A DNA stretch of 64,000 nt. Origin: Microbacterium sp. SY138 (GTDB lineage: Bacteria; Actinomycetota; Actinomycetes; Actinomycetales; Microbacteriaceae). The notes beneath the pieces were generated by a model. The model ran no database searches. It was not told the DNA's origin and saw only the letters and a list, made by a program, of their open reading frames with translations. Of the stretch, positions 48,451 to 57,269 are shown in pieces. Each line of letters starts with the position of its first letter. Position 1 is the first letter of the stretch. The DNA lies in the NCBI RefSeq assembly GCF_039729145.1, contig NZ_CP155793.1:3162001-3226000 (forward strand). Reading direction: 5' to 3'. The position numbers and the translations under genes were made by a program.

Positions 48451-49593
48451 TCAGACGACCGGAAGTCGGGCCGACACGACCCAGAATCCCTCGACTTCGC
48501 CGGCGCTGAACTCGCCGCTCGCGCCCATGACGCGCTCCGCCATCCTTCCCAGGCCGGTGCGACTGGAGGAGAGCTCGCGGCGCGGCGTCGTCGGGAGCGG
48601 GCTGCGCAGCGTGAGGTGGGCGACGTCGTCGTCCACGGCGAGGTCGATCTGCACCTCACCGGGTCCTGCGTATTTGAGGATGTTCGTGGCGGACTCGCGC
48701 ACGATGCGCGCGAGGACGATCTCGACGGCACGCGGGATGCGCTCGTCGCGGGGGTCTCCGTCGCGGGCCACGGAGTGACCCGCGGATTCGAACTCGCTCT
48801 GCGCCTCGTCGATCGCTGCTGCGAGGTCGCCCGTCTGCACACTGGACGACTGCGGACCGTCGTCCGCCAATTCGATCACGAAGCGAAGATCGGTCATCGC
48901 CTTGCGCGCGGCGACACGGATCGCTTCCTGCGAATCGGTGCTGGTCTCGGGGTCTTCGAGCATCTGCACGTGCAGCGCCACCACCGTGAGGTGGTGCGCG
49001 ATGCTGTCGTGCAGCTCACCGGCGATCCATCGTCGCTCGGCGAGCACTGCTTGACGTTCTTGTTCCGCGCGCTCCTCGAGTTCGCGCTCGAGGCGACTGC
49101 CCCGAGCGAAGGCGAGCCGCAGGGCGAACCCGACAGCTCCGGCCACCGTGGCGAAGATGAGGAACAGACCGACGTTCACATCGGTGTCGGCATCGCCGTT
49201 GGCGACGAGTGCTGCAGCGATGAGGAACGCACCGGTGTACGACAGGATCAGGGAGGTCCATCCCAGCCTCATGACCAGCCCGGCCGCGACAGCGGCTGCG
49301 GTCAGAACCTGGGACTCGGTTCCCACGAGGAATGATGTCGCGAACACGACGCCGAGGGCGCATGTCGCGATGAGTGGATTCCAGAGATAGAGGGCGAACG
49401 CTGCGGTACATGCGACGCTCACCAAAAGTGCGACCGGGTTCACACCCGGCGTGGTGAAAAAACCTATGACGTCCGTGGCGATGGTGATGGAGACGATGAC
49501 CAGGACGACGATCCGCTCGATCGCGCTGAGCTTCTCGCCCCGACCCAACCGGAACGAATCCGCAGATCGTCGGGTGGACTGGTCGAAGGCCAT
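48451..49593 (-). CDS. sensor histidine kinase, NarL type, downstream of a 15-codon peptide
   Basis: A 380-residue kinase with about six hydrophobic helices (25-165), a short coiled linker (SRLERELEERAEQERQAVLAERR), a HisKA_3 phosphoacceptor H195 in AGELHDSIAHHLTVVAL, and a HATPase with N-box-like ESATNILKYAG and a G-box GLGRMAERV. No large external sensor domain, so it probably detects a ligand within or at the membrane. ATG 49593 has AGGAG upstream. The 15-codon frame at 49623-49670 lies 29 bases upstream on the same strand. The divergent response regulator is its likely partner. Base composition looks less GC-rich than neighbours. Confidence 0.9.
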   Translation of the reverse strand: MAFDQSTRRSADSFRLGRGEKLSAIERIVVLVIVSITIATDVIGFFTTPGVNPVALLVSVACTAAFALYLWNPLIATCALGVVFATSFLVGTESQVLTAAAVAAGLVMRLGWTSLILSYTGAFLIAAALVANGDADTDVNVGLFLIFATVAGAVGFALRLAFARGSRLERELEERAEQERQAVLAERRWIAGELHDSIAHHLTVVALHVQMLEDPETSTDSQEAIRVAARKAMTDLRFVIELADDGPQSSSVQTGDLAAAIDEAQSEFESAGHSVARDGDPRDERIPRAVEIVLARIVRESATNILKYAGPGEVQIDLAVDDDVAHLTLRSPLPTTPRRELSSSRTGLGRMAERVMGASGEFSAGEVEGFWVVSARLPVV

Positions 49594-49622
49594 GGTTCAC
49601 TATCTCCTATTCGCCAGGTACG

Positions 49623-49670
49623 CTAGCGGACGAGACCAAAAAACTTGCCAACCTGCTGCCAGAAAGTCAT
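49623..49670 (-). CDS. putative 15-residue peptide upstream of the histidine kinase
   Basis: Tiny frame encoding MTFWQQVGKFFGLVR. Its ribosome site GGAGGTGA (49676-49683) is a near-perfect complement of the 16S tail and sits eight bases (from GGAGG) before ATG 49670, better than that of almost any gene in this window. The peptide has Phe, Trp, Val and Leu interleaved with polar residues and a net charge of +2, so it could form a short amphipathic helix. It ends 29 bases before the kinase start. Possible roles: peptide signal sensed by the kinase, small membrane partner, or leader peptide controlling kinase translation. I do not recognise it. A competing 47-codon frame overlaps it but has no ribosome site. 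Confidence 0.5.
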   Translation of the reverse strand: MTFWQQVGKFFGLVR

Positions 49671-49763
49671 TACGTTCACCTCCATTATGTAGTCGTTTGT
49701 CGATGTCTGTATTCATCTTCTCGGCGAACAACGCGGCGCACATCTGTCTCACGTCTAGAGGTT

Positions 49764-49773
49764 TTTGGCCAAA
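49764..49773. promoter_or_regulatory. perfect palindrome TTTGGCCAAA in the divergent gap
   Basis: Ten-base perfect palindrome between the peptide-kinase unit and the response regulator, flanked by repeated GTCTA (49753-49757 and 49775-49779). Candidate binding site. Confidence 0.4.
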
Positions 49774-49780
49774 GGTCTAC

Positions 49781-49790
49781 ATGACGTCAT
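49781..49790. promoter_or_regulatory. perfect palindrome ATGACGTCAT at the response-regulator promoter
   Basis: Ten-base perfect palindrome 17 bases upstream of the TAGGCT -10 (49808), so it coincides with the -35 region of the regulator gene. Candidate operator for autoregulation. Confidence 0.4.
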
Positions 49791-49807
49791 CGAAGCGCTC
49801 CCGCCGT

Positions 49808-49813
49808 TAGGCT
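49808..49813 (+). promoter_or_regulatory. candidate -10 of the response regulator gene
   Basis: TAGGCT ends seven bases before ATG 49821; leaderless spacing. Confidence 0.5.
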
Positions 49814-49820
49814 TCCCCCT

Positions 49821-50477
49821 ATGCAGGAAATCCGTGTCGTGATCGTCGACGATGATCCACTGGTCCGTTCGGCGCTGTCGCACTTCGTGTCGCGTGACCC
49901 GGAGATCACCGTGATCGCGCAGGCGGAGGACGGCCTCGAGGCGATCGCCACGGTGGAACGCGAGCAGCCCGATGTGGTGATGATGGACGTGCAGATGCCC
50001 GAGATGGACGGCATCGAGGCCACCGGCGTGATCGCCGAGCGCTGGCCGCACGTCCGCGTCCTCGCGGTGACGACGCTCGACGGCAGCGACACGGTGCTTC
50101 CGATGCTCAGCGCCGGCGCCTCCGGCTACCTGCTCAAGGACTCCAGCGCCGACGACATCGTCACGGGCGTCCGCGAAGTGCACAGCGGCGCCAGCTCCCT
50201 CTCTCCCCGGATCGCCTCGATGCTGATCAAGCACGTCCGCGAATCTACGCCCGTGGCGGCCGACGCCGACGCCCTCGAGCCGCTCACCGAGCGCGAGGTC
50301 GAGGTGCTCCACTGCCTCGCCCAGGGCATGTCGAACGCAGAGATCGCCAAGGCGCTGATCGTCTCCGAGGGTACGGTGAAGGCGCATCTCGGCCGCATGA
50401 TGTCCAAGTGGCACCTGCGCGACCGCGTGCAGATCCTCGTGACGGCCGCGCACGCTGGTCTCGTCAGCTTCCGCTGA
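49821..50477 (+). CDS. NarL/LuxR-family response regulator, divergent from the peptide-kinase unit
   Basis: A 218-residue regulator: receiver with D10-D12 pocket and phosphoacceptor D56 in VVMMDVQMPEMDG, conserved T and K (AVTTLDG, LLKD), and a C-terminal LuxR helix-turn-helix (LTEREVEVLHCLAQGMSNAEIAKALIVSEGTVKAHLGRMM). It is divergent from the kinase by 227 bases, an unusual arrangement for a cognate pair, which are most often overlapping genes. The intervening region holds the peptide frame and two palindromes. Confidence 0.92.
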   Translation: MQEIRVVIVDDDPLVRSALSHFVSRDPEITVIAQAEDGLEAIATVEREQPDVVMMDVQMPEMDGIEATGVIAERWPHVRVLAVTTLDGSDTVLPMLSAGASGYLLKDSSADDIVTGVREVHSGASSLSPRIASMLIKHVRESTPVAADADALEPLTEREVEVLHCLAQGMSNAEIAKALIVSEGTVKAHLGRMMSKWHLRDRVQILVTAAHAGLVSFR

Positions 50478-51341
50478 TCACCACGCGAGCAGGACGATCC
50501 CCGCGACCACGACGAGCGACGCCGCGATCCGCCAGGCAGGACGCGACTCCCGCAGCACGAACACCCCGAACAGGCTCACCAGCACCACGCTGACCTCGCG
50601 CAGGGGGGCCACCAGCGCGACCGGTGCGATCTGGATCGCGGTCAGCACCAGGATGTACGACAGCGGCGACAGGATGCCGAAGGCCAGGATGCGGCGCCAT
50701 TGCGTGCGCCCGAGCGCCCACACCGCACCCCAGCGCCGACGCACCGCGATCGAGTAGAACGGCACCTGCAGCAGCGTGGTTCCGACCATGAACGCGACCG
50801 GCGAGAGGCCCCAGGTGCGTACCGCGTGCGCGTCCCAGATCGTGTAGACGGCTATCGCGACACCGGTGAGGAGCCCGAAGACGATGCCGGGATCGAGCCG
50901 CCGAGAACCCGCCCCTCTCCCCCGGTCGACGAGTCCGATGGCGACGACGCCGACGATCACGGCGGCGACGCCCACGAGCGCGACCGCCGAAGGACGCTCG
51001 CCGAGCAGCAGCACGGCCACGATCACCGAGAGGAAGGGGCCCGTGCCCCGCGCCGTCGCGTAGACGGTGGAGAGGTTGCCCTCCCGGTACCCGCGCTGGA
51101 GCACCGCCATGTAACCGACGTGCAGCACCGACGAGACGGCGACGCCGAGGGCGAACGATCCCAGGTCGTCGGCCCCGAGACCGCCGGTGAACGGCACCGC
51201 GCCGATCCACACGACCGTGCTGCCGACCGATCCCCACCACAGGAACGGCGCTCCGGCCCGGCTGATGCCGTGCGCGATGATGTTCCACGCCGCGTGGGCA
51301 ATGGCGGCGCCGAAGACCAGGACGAAGGCGAGTGGAGACAC
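50478..51341 (-). CDS. EamA-family (DMT) transporter
   Basis: A 287-residue membrane protein with ten hydrophobic helices in two EamA repeats. Phrases include GAAIAHAAWNIIAHG near the start and ALVAPLREVSVVLVSLFGVFVLRES near the end, the second typical of small-metabolite exporters. Substrate unknown. GTG start at 51341. The leader upstream has two possible hairpins (51382-51435) that may regulate it. Its stop lies next to the stop of the response regulator. Confidence 0.82.
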   Translation of the reverse strand: MSPLAFVLVFGAAIAHAAWNIIAHGISRAGAPFLWWGSVGSTVVWIGAVPFTGGLGADDLGSFALGVAVSSVLHVGYMAVLQRGYREGNLSTVYATARGTGPFLSVIVAVLLLGERPSAVALVGVAAVIVGVVAIGLVDRGRGAGSRRLDPGIVFGLLTGVAIAVYTIWDAHAVRTWGLSPVAFMVGTTLLQVPFYSIAVRRRWGAVWALGRTQWRRILAFGILSPLSYILVLTAIQIAPVALVAPLREVSVVLVSLFGVFVLRESRPAWRIAASLVVVAGIVLLAW

Positions 51342-51409
51342 GACGAGACCCTTCCGTCCGACGCGCGGCGCGACGAACAGGGTCCTCCGGGCTTTTGTCC
51401 TGTCAGATG

Positions 51410-51435
51410 ACGGCTCTCCTGTGGAGGAGGGCCGT
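51410..51435. repeat. leader hairpin upstream of the EamA gene
   Basis: ACGGCTCTCCT and AGGAGGGCCGT pair with a two-base internal mismatch around GTGG, in the 5' leader of the minus-strand EamA gene. It is followed toward the gene by a GC-rich ACAGGACAAAAGCCCGG stretch. May be part of a structured leader; I cannot match it to a known riboswitch. The rest of 51342-51525 shows nothing else. Confidence 0.3.
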
Positions 51436-51525
51436 GGCGCCGCTCGGACCAGACGGGCGCGAACCCCGGAACCCTAGGCGCTATCGGGACGAGCCTAACG
51501 CGATCGGATGAACGGCGGGGAAACG

Positions 51526-51564
51526 ACGACGCGCCCCGCTCGATCATCGGGCGGGGCGCGTCGT
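51526..51564. terminator. strong terminator of the giant surface protein gene
   Basis: ACGACGCGCCCCGC (51526-51539) and GCGGGGCGCGTCGT (51551-51564) are perfect 14-bp complements around an 11-base loop, 16 bases past the stop of the minus-strand gene. Confidence 0.7.
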
Positions 51565-51579
51565 GCGGATGGAGCGGCG

Positions 51580-54500
51580 TCAGACCTCGACGTCGCGGCG
51601 ACGCACGCGGGCGATCAGCAGCACCAGGGCCCCGACCGCGAGCAACGCGAGCGCCCAGCCGATTCCGGTGATCACGCCACCCGTGGCGGCGAGCCCGTTC
51701 AGGTCGACCGTCGCGGTGGCGGCAGCCGTGACCGTCACGGCCCCGCCGACGCCACTCGCCGTGGCCACGTTGACGACCGTGCTCGCCGCGATGTCCGCCG
51801 TGGTGAGGGCGTAGGTCACCGGACCGCAGCTCGCCGTGGCGCCGGGAGCGAGGGCGGGGATCGCGCAGTCGACGACGCCACCCAGCTTCGGGTCGTCGAT
51901 CTTCACGTTCGTCAGCGTCACCGCTCCCGTGTTGGTGACGGTGAACCGGAAGGCGATGGTGTCGCCCGCGTTCATCTTCCCGTTGCGGTCGGCATGGACG
52001 TAGTCGCCGCCGGTCTTCGTCAGGGCGATGGCCGGCTGTGCCACGAGCGGGGTCACCACGGTGTCGGTCGCGACCGGCGGGATCTCCGAGGTGCCGGTTC
52101 CCGTGGCGGTGGCCGTGTTCTCGATCTCGCCCGCATCGATCTCGGCCTGCGTGAGCACGGCAGGGGCGCCGGCCGCGCAGACGGTCGACTCACCCGGGGC
52201 GAGCTCGGTCGCATCGCACGTGACCGCCGCCCCGAGGCGCGGGTCGCTGACCGTGACGCCTGTGAGGGTCGTCGTGCCCGCGTTCGTCACGGTGAACGTG
52301 TACGCGATGGTGTCACCGGCATCCGTGCGTCCGTTGCCGTTGGCATCGACAACGGCTGCCGCGGACTTCAGCAGCGTGATGTCGTCGGTGCCCGCGACGC
52401 GCACGTCGGCCTCGTCCTGGGCGTCGGCGCTGCCGTTGCGCGACTGCCCCTCGACGGTGGCCACGTTGTGCACGGTCCCGTCGTCGACGTTCTGCTGCGT
52501 GAGCACATAGTCGACCGGCCCGCAGGTGACCTCGTCACCCGGACTCAGCTCGAGACCGTCAAGAGCGGCGCAGTCGACCCTGCCACCCAGCAGTGGGTCG
52601 TCGAGGACGATGTCGCGCAGCACCGTCGTGCCGCTATTGCGGATCGTGAACGTGTAGCCGACCGTGTCACCGGCTCCTGCCCGACCGTCTTCGCCGAGCG
52701 CGATCGCTCCCGGGGTCTTGGTCAGCTCGATCGCGCTCGTGCCCGTGATCACGACGTCGGCCGATGCGTCGTCGCTGACCGGACCGAGCGGGCTGGTGCC
52801 GGTCGTCGTGGCGGTGTTGCGGACGATCTCGGCCTCGATGTCGGCCTGGGTCAGCGTGTACGTGAACGAGCCGCAGTCCGAGGTGCCGCCCGGCGCGAGA
52901 GCACCGACTGCGCAGAGGGTTCCCGCACCGAGCATCGGGTCGGTGATCACCACACCCGTGAGGGTGGTGGTGCCGAGGTTGCGCACCGAGAAGGTGTAGT
53001 CGACCGTGTCACCGGCACCGATGAAGCCGTCGCCGTCGGCGTCGAGCACGCGCCCGACGTTCTTGAGCAGTTCGATCGCCGCGGTACCGGTGATGTCCAC
53101 GTCCGCCTGCGCGGTGTCGGTCACCGTGCCGATCGGTGCGTTCGCCGTGACCGCGGCCTCGTTGTGCACGAGCCCGCCGTCGATGTCGGCCTGGGTGAGC
53201 GTGTAGGTGATCGGTGTGCAGGAGACCGACTGCCCCGGTGCGAGCGCGATTCCATCGAGCTCGGGGCACGTCACGGTTCCGCCGAGCATCGGGTCGGTGA
53301 TCACCGCGTCGCGCAGCGTCGTCGTGCCGTTGTTCGTGACGGTGAACGTGTAGTCGATCGTGTCACCGGCTCCGACGGCGGAGTCGCCGTCCACGTCGAC
53401 CACGGTCGACGGGTTCTTGGCGAGACTGATGCCGTTGGTCGCCGCGATCGTGACGTTCGCCTCGGCATCGTCGGTCGCGGGGCCCTGGGCCGACTGGGCC
53501 GTCACCGCGGCGGTGTTGCGCACCGTCCCGGCATCCACGTCCGCCTGCGTGAGCGTGTACGAGACCGGCGCGCAGGTCACCGTGCCGCCCGGTGCCAAGG
53601 GTGCGGCGAAGGCCGCGCACGCCACCGCACCGCCGAGCAGCGGGTCGGTGATCGCGGCACTGGTGAGCGTGACGTCGCCGGTGTTGCGGACCGTGAAGGT
53701 ATAGGCGACCGTGTCACCCGCACCGATGCGTCCGTCGCCGTCGGTGTCGGTCGGAGCGCTGACGCTCTTGACGAGTTCGACCTGCGGCGTTCCCGAGACC
53801 GGAACGGTCACCGTCGAGGTGTTGTCGCTCGGGTCGGGGTCAGGAGTGTTCGAGGTCACCGTCGCCGTGTTCGACAGCGTCGCACCCGCGATCGACGGGT
53901 CGACCGTGCCGCTCACCGTCGCGGTGAAGGTGGCGCCGACCGCGAGGGTCGGCTGCGTGCACGCGAGCTGCGATCCGGTGACCGTGCACCCGGGGGTGGC
54001 GGTCGACGGATTCAGCAGGCCGGCGGGAAGGGCATCGGAGACCGCGACGGCGGAGGCGATGCTCGGCCCGTTGTTGGTCACGACGAGCGTGTAGGTCACG
54101 GCGCCGTTGAGAGGAGCCGGGTTCGCCGAGATCGTCTTGACGATCGCGAGGTCGGCGGAGGGCGTGACGGTCACCGACGCGGTGCCGGTGTTGTTCGACG
54201 TGTCAGGATCCGGCGTGCGCGAACTCGCCGTCGCGGTGTTGGTCAGCTGTCCTTCCGTGTTGACGGTCGCGGTGACGGTGATCGTCTCGGAGTCGCCCGG
54301 CAGCAGGGTGCCCACCGTCCAGCGCGCGTCCTCCATCGACCACGTGCCTGTCGACGGCGTGGCTCCGGTGAGCATGAACCCGACGGGGAGCAGCTCGTCG
54401 AGCACCACGCCGGCGGCCGCCGACGGACCTTCGTTGGTGACCGTGACCTCGAACGTCGCGGTCCCGCCGAGCGGAACCGTCGGGGTCGAGGTCGTCTTGA

Positions 54501-57120
54501 CGACGCTCACGTCGGCGTTCGGCGCGAGCGTGACGTCGACCGTCGAGGTGTTGTTGTCGGTGTTCGGATCCGGAGTCCCGGAGGTGGTCGTCGCGGTGTT
54601 CGACACCACGCCCGTCGCGGTCGTGCTCCACGTGCCCGTGACCTCGATCGCCACCGATCCCCCGGGAGCGATGTCGCCGAGCTCGCACCCGAGCGTCCCT
54701 CCGACGATCGAGCAGCCCGGTCCGTTGACGACGACGTCGAGGAATCCCGCCGGGAGCGTGTCCGAGACCGAGGCGCCGCGGGCGACGGAGGGCCCCGCGT
54801 TCGCAACCCGGAGCGTGTACGTGAAAGAGCTCCCCGGCTCGCCCGTCGTCGGCGCCGTCTTGACGATGCTCAGGTCAGCGCTCTGGACGACCTCGACGTC
54901 GACCGAGCTGGAGTTGTTCGTGGTGTCCCGGTCGGCCGCGGGGGCCGCGACGGACGCGGTGTTCGTCACGGTGCCGACGGGTGCATCGGCGTCGACCAGA
55001 GCGTGCACGACCACGTTCGACGGTCCCCCGACGAGGAACGACGCCCAGGTGCACATGATCGAACTCGCGGTGGATGTGCACGTCGCGCCGGGCGGGGCGT
55101 CGACACCCGTCACCGAGAACCCTTCGGGCACGGTGTCGACGAGCGCCACGTTCACGGCGTCCGACGCACCGAGGTTGCGTACAGCGAGAGTGAAGTCGAT
55201 CGTGTCGCCGGCCGAGACCTGCGCAGCGGAGGCCGTCTTCACGACGGCCATGTCGGCGATCACATCGGGCTGGAAGCTGGTCGACGAGACGTTGTTCGCC
55301 GGGTTCGTGTCGGTCGTGCTGGTCGTCACCGTCGCGGTGTTCTGCAGCACAGCGGTGGCGCCGGGGTTGATCTCCACCACGACGAAGGTTTCGACGGAGC
55401 TCGCGCCGGGGGCGAGCGTACCCACCTGGCAGGTGAGCATCGACCCCTGAGCCGTGCACGTGCCCTGGCCGGGATCGGCGCTGATGAAGGTCGTGTCCGG
55501 GTCCAGCGGGTCGGTGACCACGACGTTGCGCGCCTCGGACGGCCCGGCGTTGAAGACCGAGAGGGTGTAGGTCACCTGCTCGCCGGCGACCGGCGTGGAC
55601 GGGGAGAACGTCTTGACGATCGACACGTCGGTCTGGGCGGATATCGTGCTGACGACGCTCGCGGTGTTGTTCGCGAGATTCGGATCGGTGCGGGTGCCCG
55701 AGACCGTGGCGGTGTTCGACAACGAGGCCCCGGGGTCGCCCGACGGGGAGAGCGTTCCGGTGATCTTGATCTCGGTGCTCTGCCCGACCGCCATGTCCGG
55801 TACCGCGCAGCTCACCGTCGCGGTGACGGTGCACGTCACGTCACCCGAGTCGACCCTGACGTTCGTGATGCCTGCAGGGATGGGGTCGGTGACCGTCACC
55901 CCTGTCGCAGTCTGCGGGCCGTTGTTCGTCACACCGATCGTGAACGTCACCGGCTGGCCGGCGACCAGCGGATCCGTGTCGATGCTCTTGGTGATCGCCA
56001 GGTCGGCGGCGGCGTTCACAGGGGTCTGGGTCTCCTGGCTGACCGAGGTGCGGTCCTGGCCGACGACGTTGTCGCGGAAGGCGACCCGTGCCTCATTGAC
56101 GATCGTGGTCGCCGCGGCCGAGACATTGACCTTGGCGTCGAAGGTGTAGCTCGTGCTCGCTCCCACGCCGATCGACCCGCCTGCAGTGGCCGTACCCCCG
56201 TCACCGAGGCGCACCTGCACCGTGCGGCTCCCCGAGGTGTACGAGCCGCGGTCATCGCCGGCGGCGTCGGTGAGGGCACCCGTGCCCGCTCCGCTGATGA
56301 TCTTGAGCGAGCCCGGGACGAAGTCGATCCCTGCGGCGAGCACGTCGGACGACACCGACTGCAGCGCCGGGTTCCCGCCGCCGTTGTTCGTGGTGACCGT
56401 GTAGCGCAGCGTGTCGCCCACCTCAGCGGTCGTGCCTCCGCGCGTCAGATTGGTCACCGACTTGTTCGTGATGAGACAGGGGCCGGTTCCGAAGGTGATG
56501 TCGTCGAGGAAGTTGCCGACGGAAGCGCTGCCACCAGCCGAGCTGACCGCCTCGAAGCCGAAGCGCGTCACCGTCTGACCCGCGGGAACGGTGTACGTGC
56601 CGGTGTGCGCGCCCCAGGCCGTGTTCCCGTCGGAGAGGTTGGGGCCGCTCTGCACGAGGGCTCCGGTCGGGGTGCCGATCACGACGCGCATGACGTCGGT
56701 CCCGGTGCGCCCGCGGTGCTTGAGCGACCACGACAGCGTCTGGCCCGGCGTCGTCGCCACGTCCTGATAGAGCCGGCTGGGGCTGTTCGCGTTGAGCTCG
56801 GCGAACTGCCGCCCCGCGGCGGCGGTGACGCCGTTGAATCCGCTGCTCCACAGCTCGATCTGGTTCAGGCTGTCGTTCGTGAACCACCCGGGGACCTGAT
56901 TCTCGTCGGGGAGCGACACCGAGGCGTTCGGGATCACCGGCGCCTCGAACCCGCCGTTGACGAGGGCGACCGTTCCCTGACAGCTGGTCGGGGTCTGCGC
57001 CGCCGATGCCGATGTCGGAGCGACCGCTTCGGTGACGACGGTGAGGCCAGCAGCCAGCAGCAGTACCGAAGTCGCCCCCGCGATGGCGCGACGAATGGAC
57101 AGACGTGGGTGTGCACGCAT
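51580..57120 (-). CDS. giant repeat-containing surface protein with LAATG sorting signal
   Basis: An 1846-residue secreted protein. A signal peptide (about 1-35, basic start then SVLLLAAGLTVV and ASAA cleavage) precedes a lectin- or DUF642-like domain (VNGGFEAPVI...VPGWFT...FAELNAN, about 45-195). Then come one divergent and about six canonical DUF11 repeats of about 120 residues (each starting like ADLSIVKT and containing NNGPS and DPIP/SDTLP), and about six DUF7507-type repeats with EF-hand-like Asp loops (for example DTDGDGRIGAGD). The C-terminus has LAATG, a hydrophobic helix and an RRRDVEV tail, the class E sortase signal layout. Start at ATG 57120 with GGGAG upstream. Probably a cell-wall-anchored adhesin or stalk. 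Confidence 0.88.
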   Translation of the reverse strand: MRAHPRLSIRRAIAGATSVLLLAAGLTVVTEAVAPTSASAAQTPTSCQGTVALVNGGFEAPVIPNASVSLPDENQVPGWFTNDSLNQIELWSSGFNGVTAAAGRQFAELNANSPSRLYQDVATTPGQTLSWSLKHRGRTGTDVMRVVIGTPTGALVQSGPNLSDGNTAWGAHTGTYTVPAGQTVTRFGFEAVSSAGGSASVGNFLDDITFGTGPCLITNKSVTNLTRGGTTAEVGDTLRYTVTTNNGGGNPALQSVSSDVLAAGIDFVPGSLKIISGAGTGALTDAAGDDRGSYTSGSRTVQVRLGDGGTATAGGSIGVGASTSYTFDAKVNVSAAATTIVNEARVAFRDNVVGQDRTSVSQETQTPVNAAADLAITKSIDTDPLVAGQPVTFTIGVTNNGPQTATGVTVTDPIPAGITNVRVDSGDVTCTVTATVSCAVPDMAVGQSTEIKITGTLSPSGDPGASLSNTATVSGTRTDPNLANNTASVVSTISAQTDVSIVKTFSPSTPVAGEQVTYTLSVFNAGPSEARNVVVTDPLDPDTTFISADPGQGTCTAQGSMLTCQVGTLAPGASSVETFVVVEINPGATAVLQNTATVTTSTTDTNPANNVSSTSFQPDVIADMAVVKTASAAQVSAGDTIDFTLAVRNLGASDAVNVALVDTVPEGFSVTGVDAPPGATCTSTASSIMCTWASFLVGGPSNVVVHALVDADAPVGTVTNTASVAAPAADRDTTNNSSSVDVEVVQSADLSIVKTAPTTGEPGSSFTYTLRVANAGPSVARGASVSDTLPAGFLDVVVNGPGCSIVGGTLGCELGDIAPGGSVAIEVTGTWSTTATGVVSNTATTTSGTPDPNTDNNTSTVDVTLAPNADVSVVKTTSTPTVPLGGTATFEVTVTNEGPSAAAGVVLDELLPVGFMLTGATPSTGTWSMEDARWTVGTLLPGDSETITVTATVNTEGQLTNTATASSRTPDPDTSNNTGTASVTVTPSADLAIVKTISANPAPLNGAVTYTLVVTNNGPSIASAVAVSDALPAGLLNPSTATPGCTVTGSQLACTQPTLAVGATFTATVSGTVDPSIAGATLSNTATVTSNTPDPDPSDNTSTVTVPVSGTPQVELVKSVSAPTDTDGDGRIGAGDTVAYTFTVRNTGDVTLTSAAITDPLLGGAVACAAFAAPLAPGGTVTCAPVSYTLTQADVDAGTVRNTAAVTAQSAQGPATDDAEANVTIAATNGISLAKNPSTVVDVDGDSAVGAGDTIDYTFTVTNNGTTTLRDAVITDPMLGGTVTCPELDGIALAPGQSVSCTPITYTLTQADIDGGLVHNEAAVTANAPIGTVTDTAQADVDITGTAAIELLKNVGRVLDADGDGFIGAGDTVDYTFSVRNLGTTTLTGVVITDPMLGAGTLCAVGALAPGGTSDCGSFTYTLTQADIEAEIVRNTATTTGTSPLGPVSDDASADVVITGTSAIELTKTPGAIALGEDGRAGAGDTVGYTFTIRNSGTTVLRDIVLDDPLLGGRVDCAALDGLELSPGDEVTCGPVDYVLTQQNVDDGTVHNVATVEGQSRNGSADAQDEADVRVAGTDDITLLKSAAAVVDANGNGRTDAGDTIAYTFTVTNAGTTTLTGVTVSDPRLGAAVTCDATELAPGESTVCAAGAPAVLTQAEIDAGEIENTATATGTGTSEIPPVATDTVVTPLVAQPAIALTKTGGDYVHADRNGKMNAGDTIAFRFTVTNTGAVTLTNVKIDDPKLGGVVDCAIPALAPGATASCGPVTYALTTADIAASTVVNVATASGVGGAVTVTAAATATVDLNGLAATGGVITGIGWALALLAVGALVLLIARVRRRDVEV

Positions 57121-57269
57121 GTGAAGTTCTCCCCGGTTCACGGAAGAGCCCGAACCGGCATCTCCCCCGCTGGAAGGCTAACCCGGGTGTAGCCGAAAGT
57201 GGTAGACCGGCCTTCGGACGAAGTCCCCGACTACGCTCGAAGCACCGCGTTCTCCAGGAAGGTCACGAC

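Noticed and set aside
48272..48778. 168-codon plus-strand frame after gntR
   Set aside because: Runs antisense into the histidine kinase and has no coding character or ribosome site.
49600..49760. 47-codon minus-strand frame (starting MCAALFAEKM) overlapping the 15-codon peptide
   Set aside because: No ribosome site and no domain; the 15-codon frame has a near-perfect Shine-Dalgarno sequence.
51508..57192. Plus-strand open frame of 1894 codons antisense to the giant surface protein
   Set aside because: Composition is Arg/Gly/Asp/His low complexity typical of the antisense of GC-rich repeats; the minus strand has signal peptide, DUF11 domains and sorting signal.
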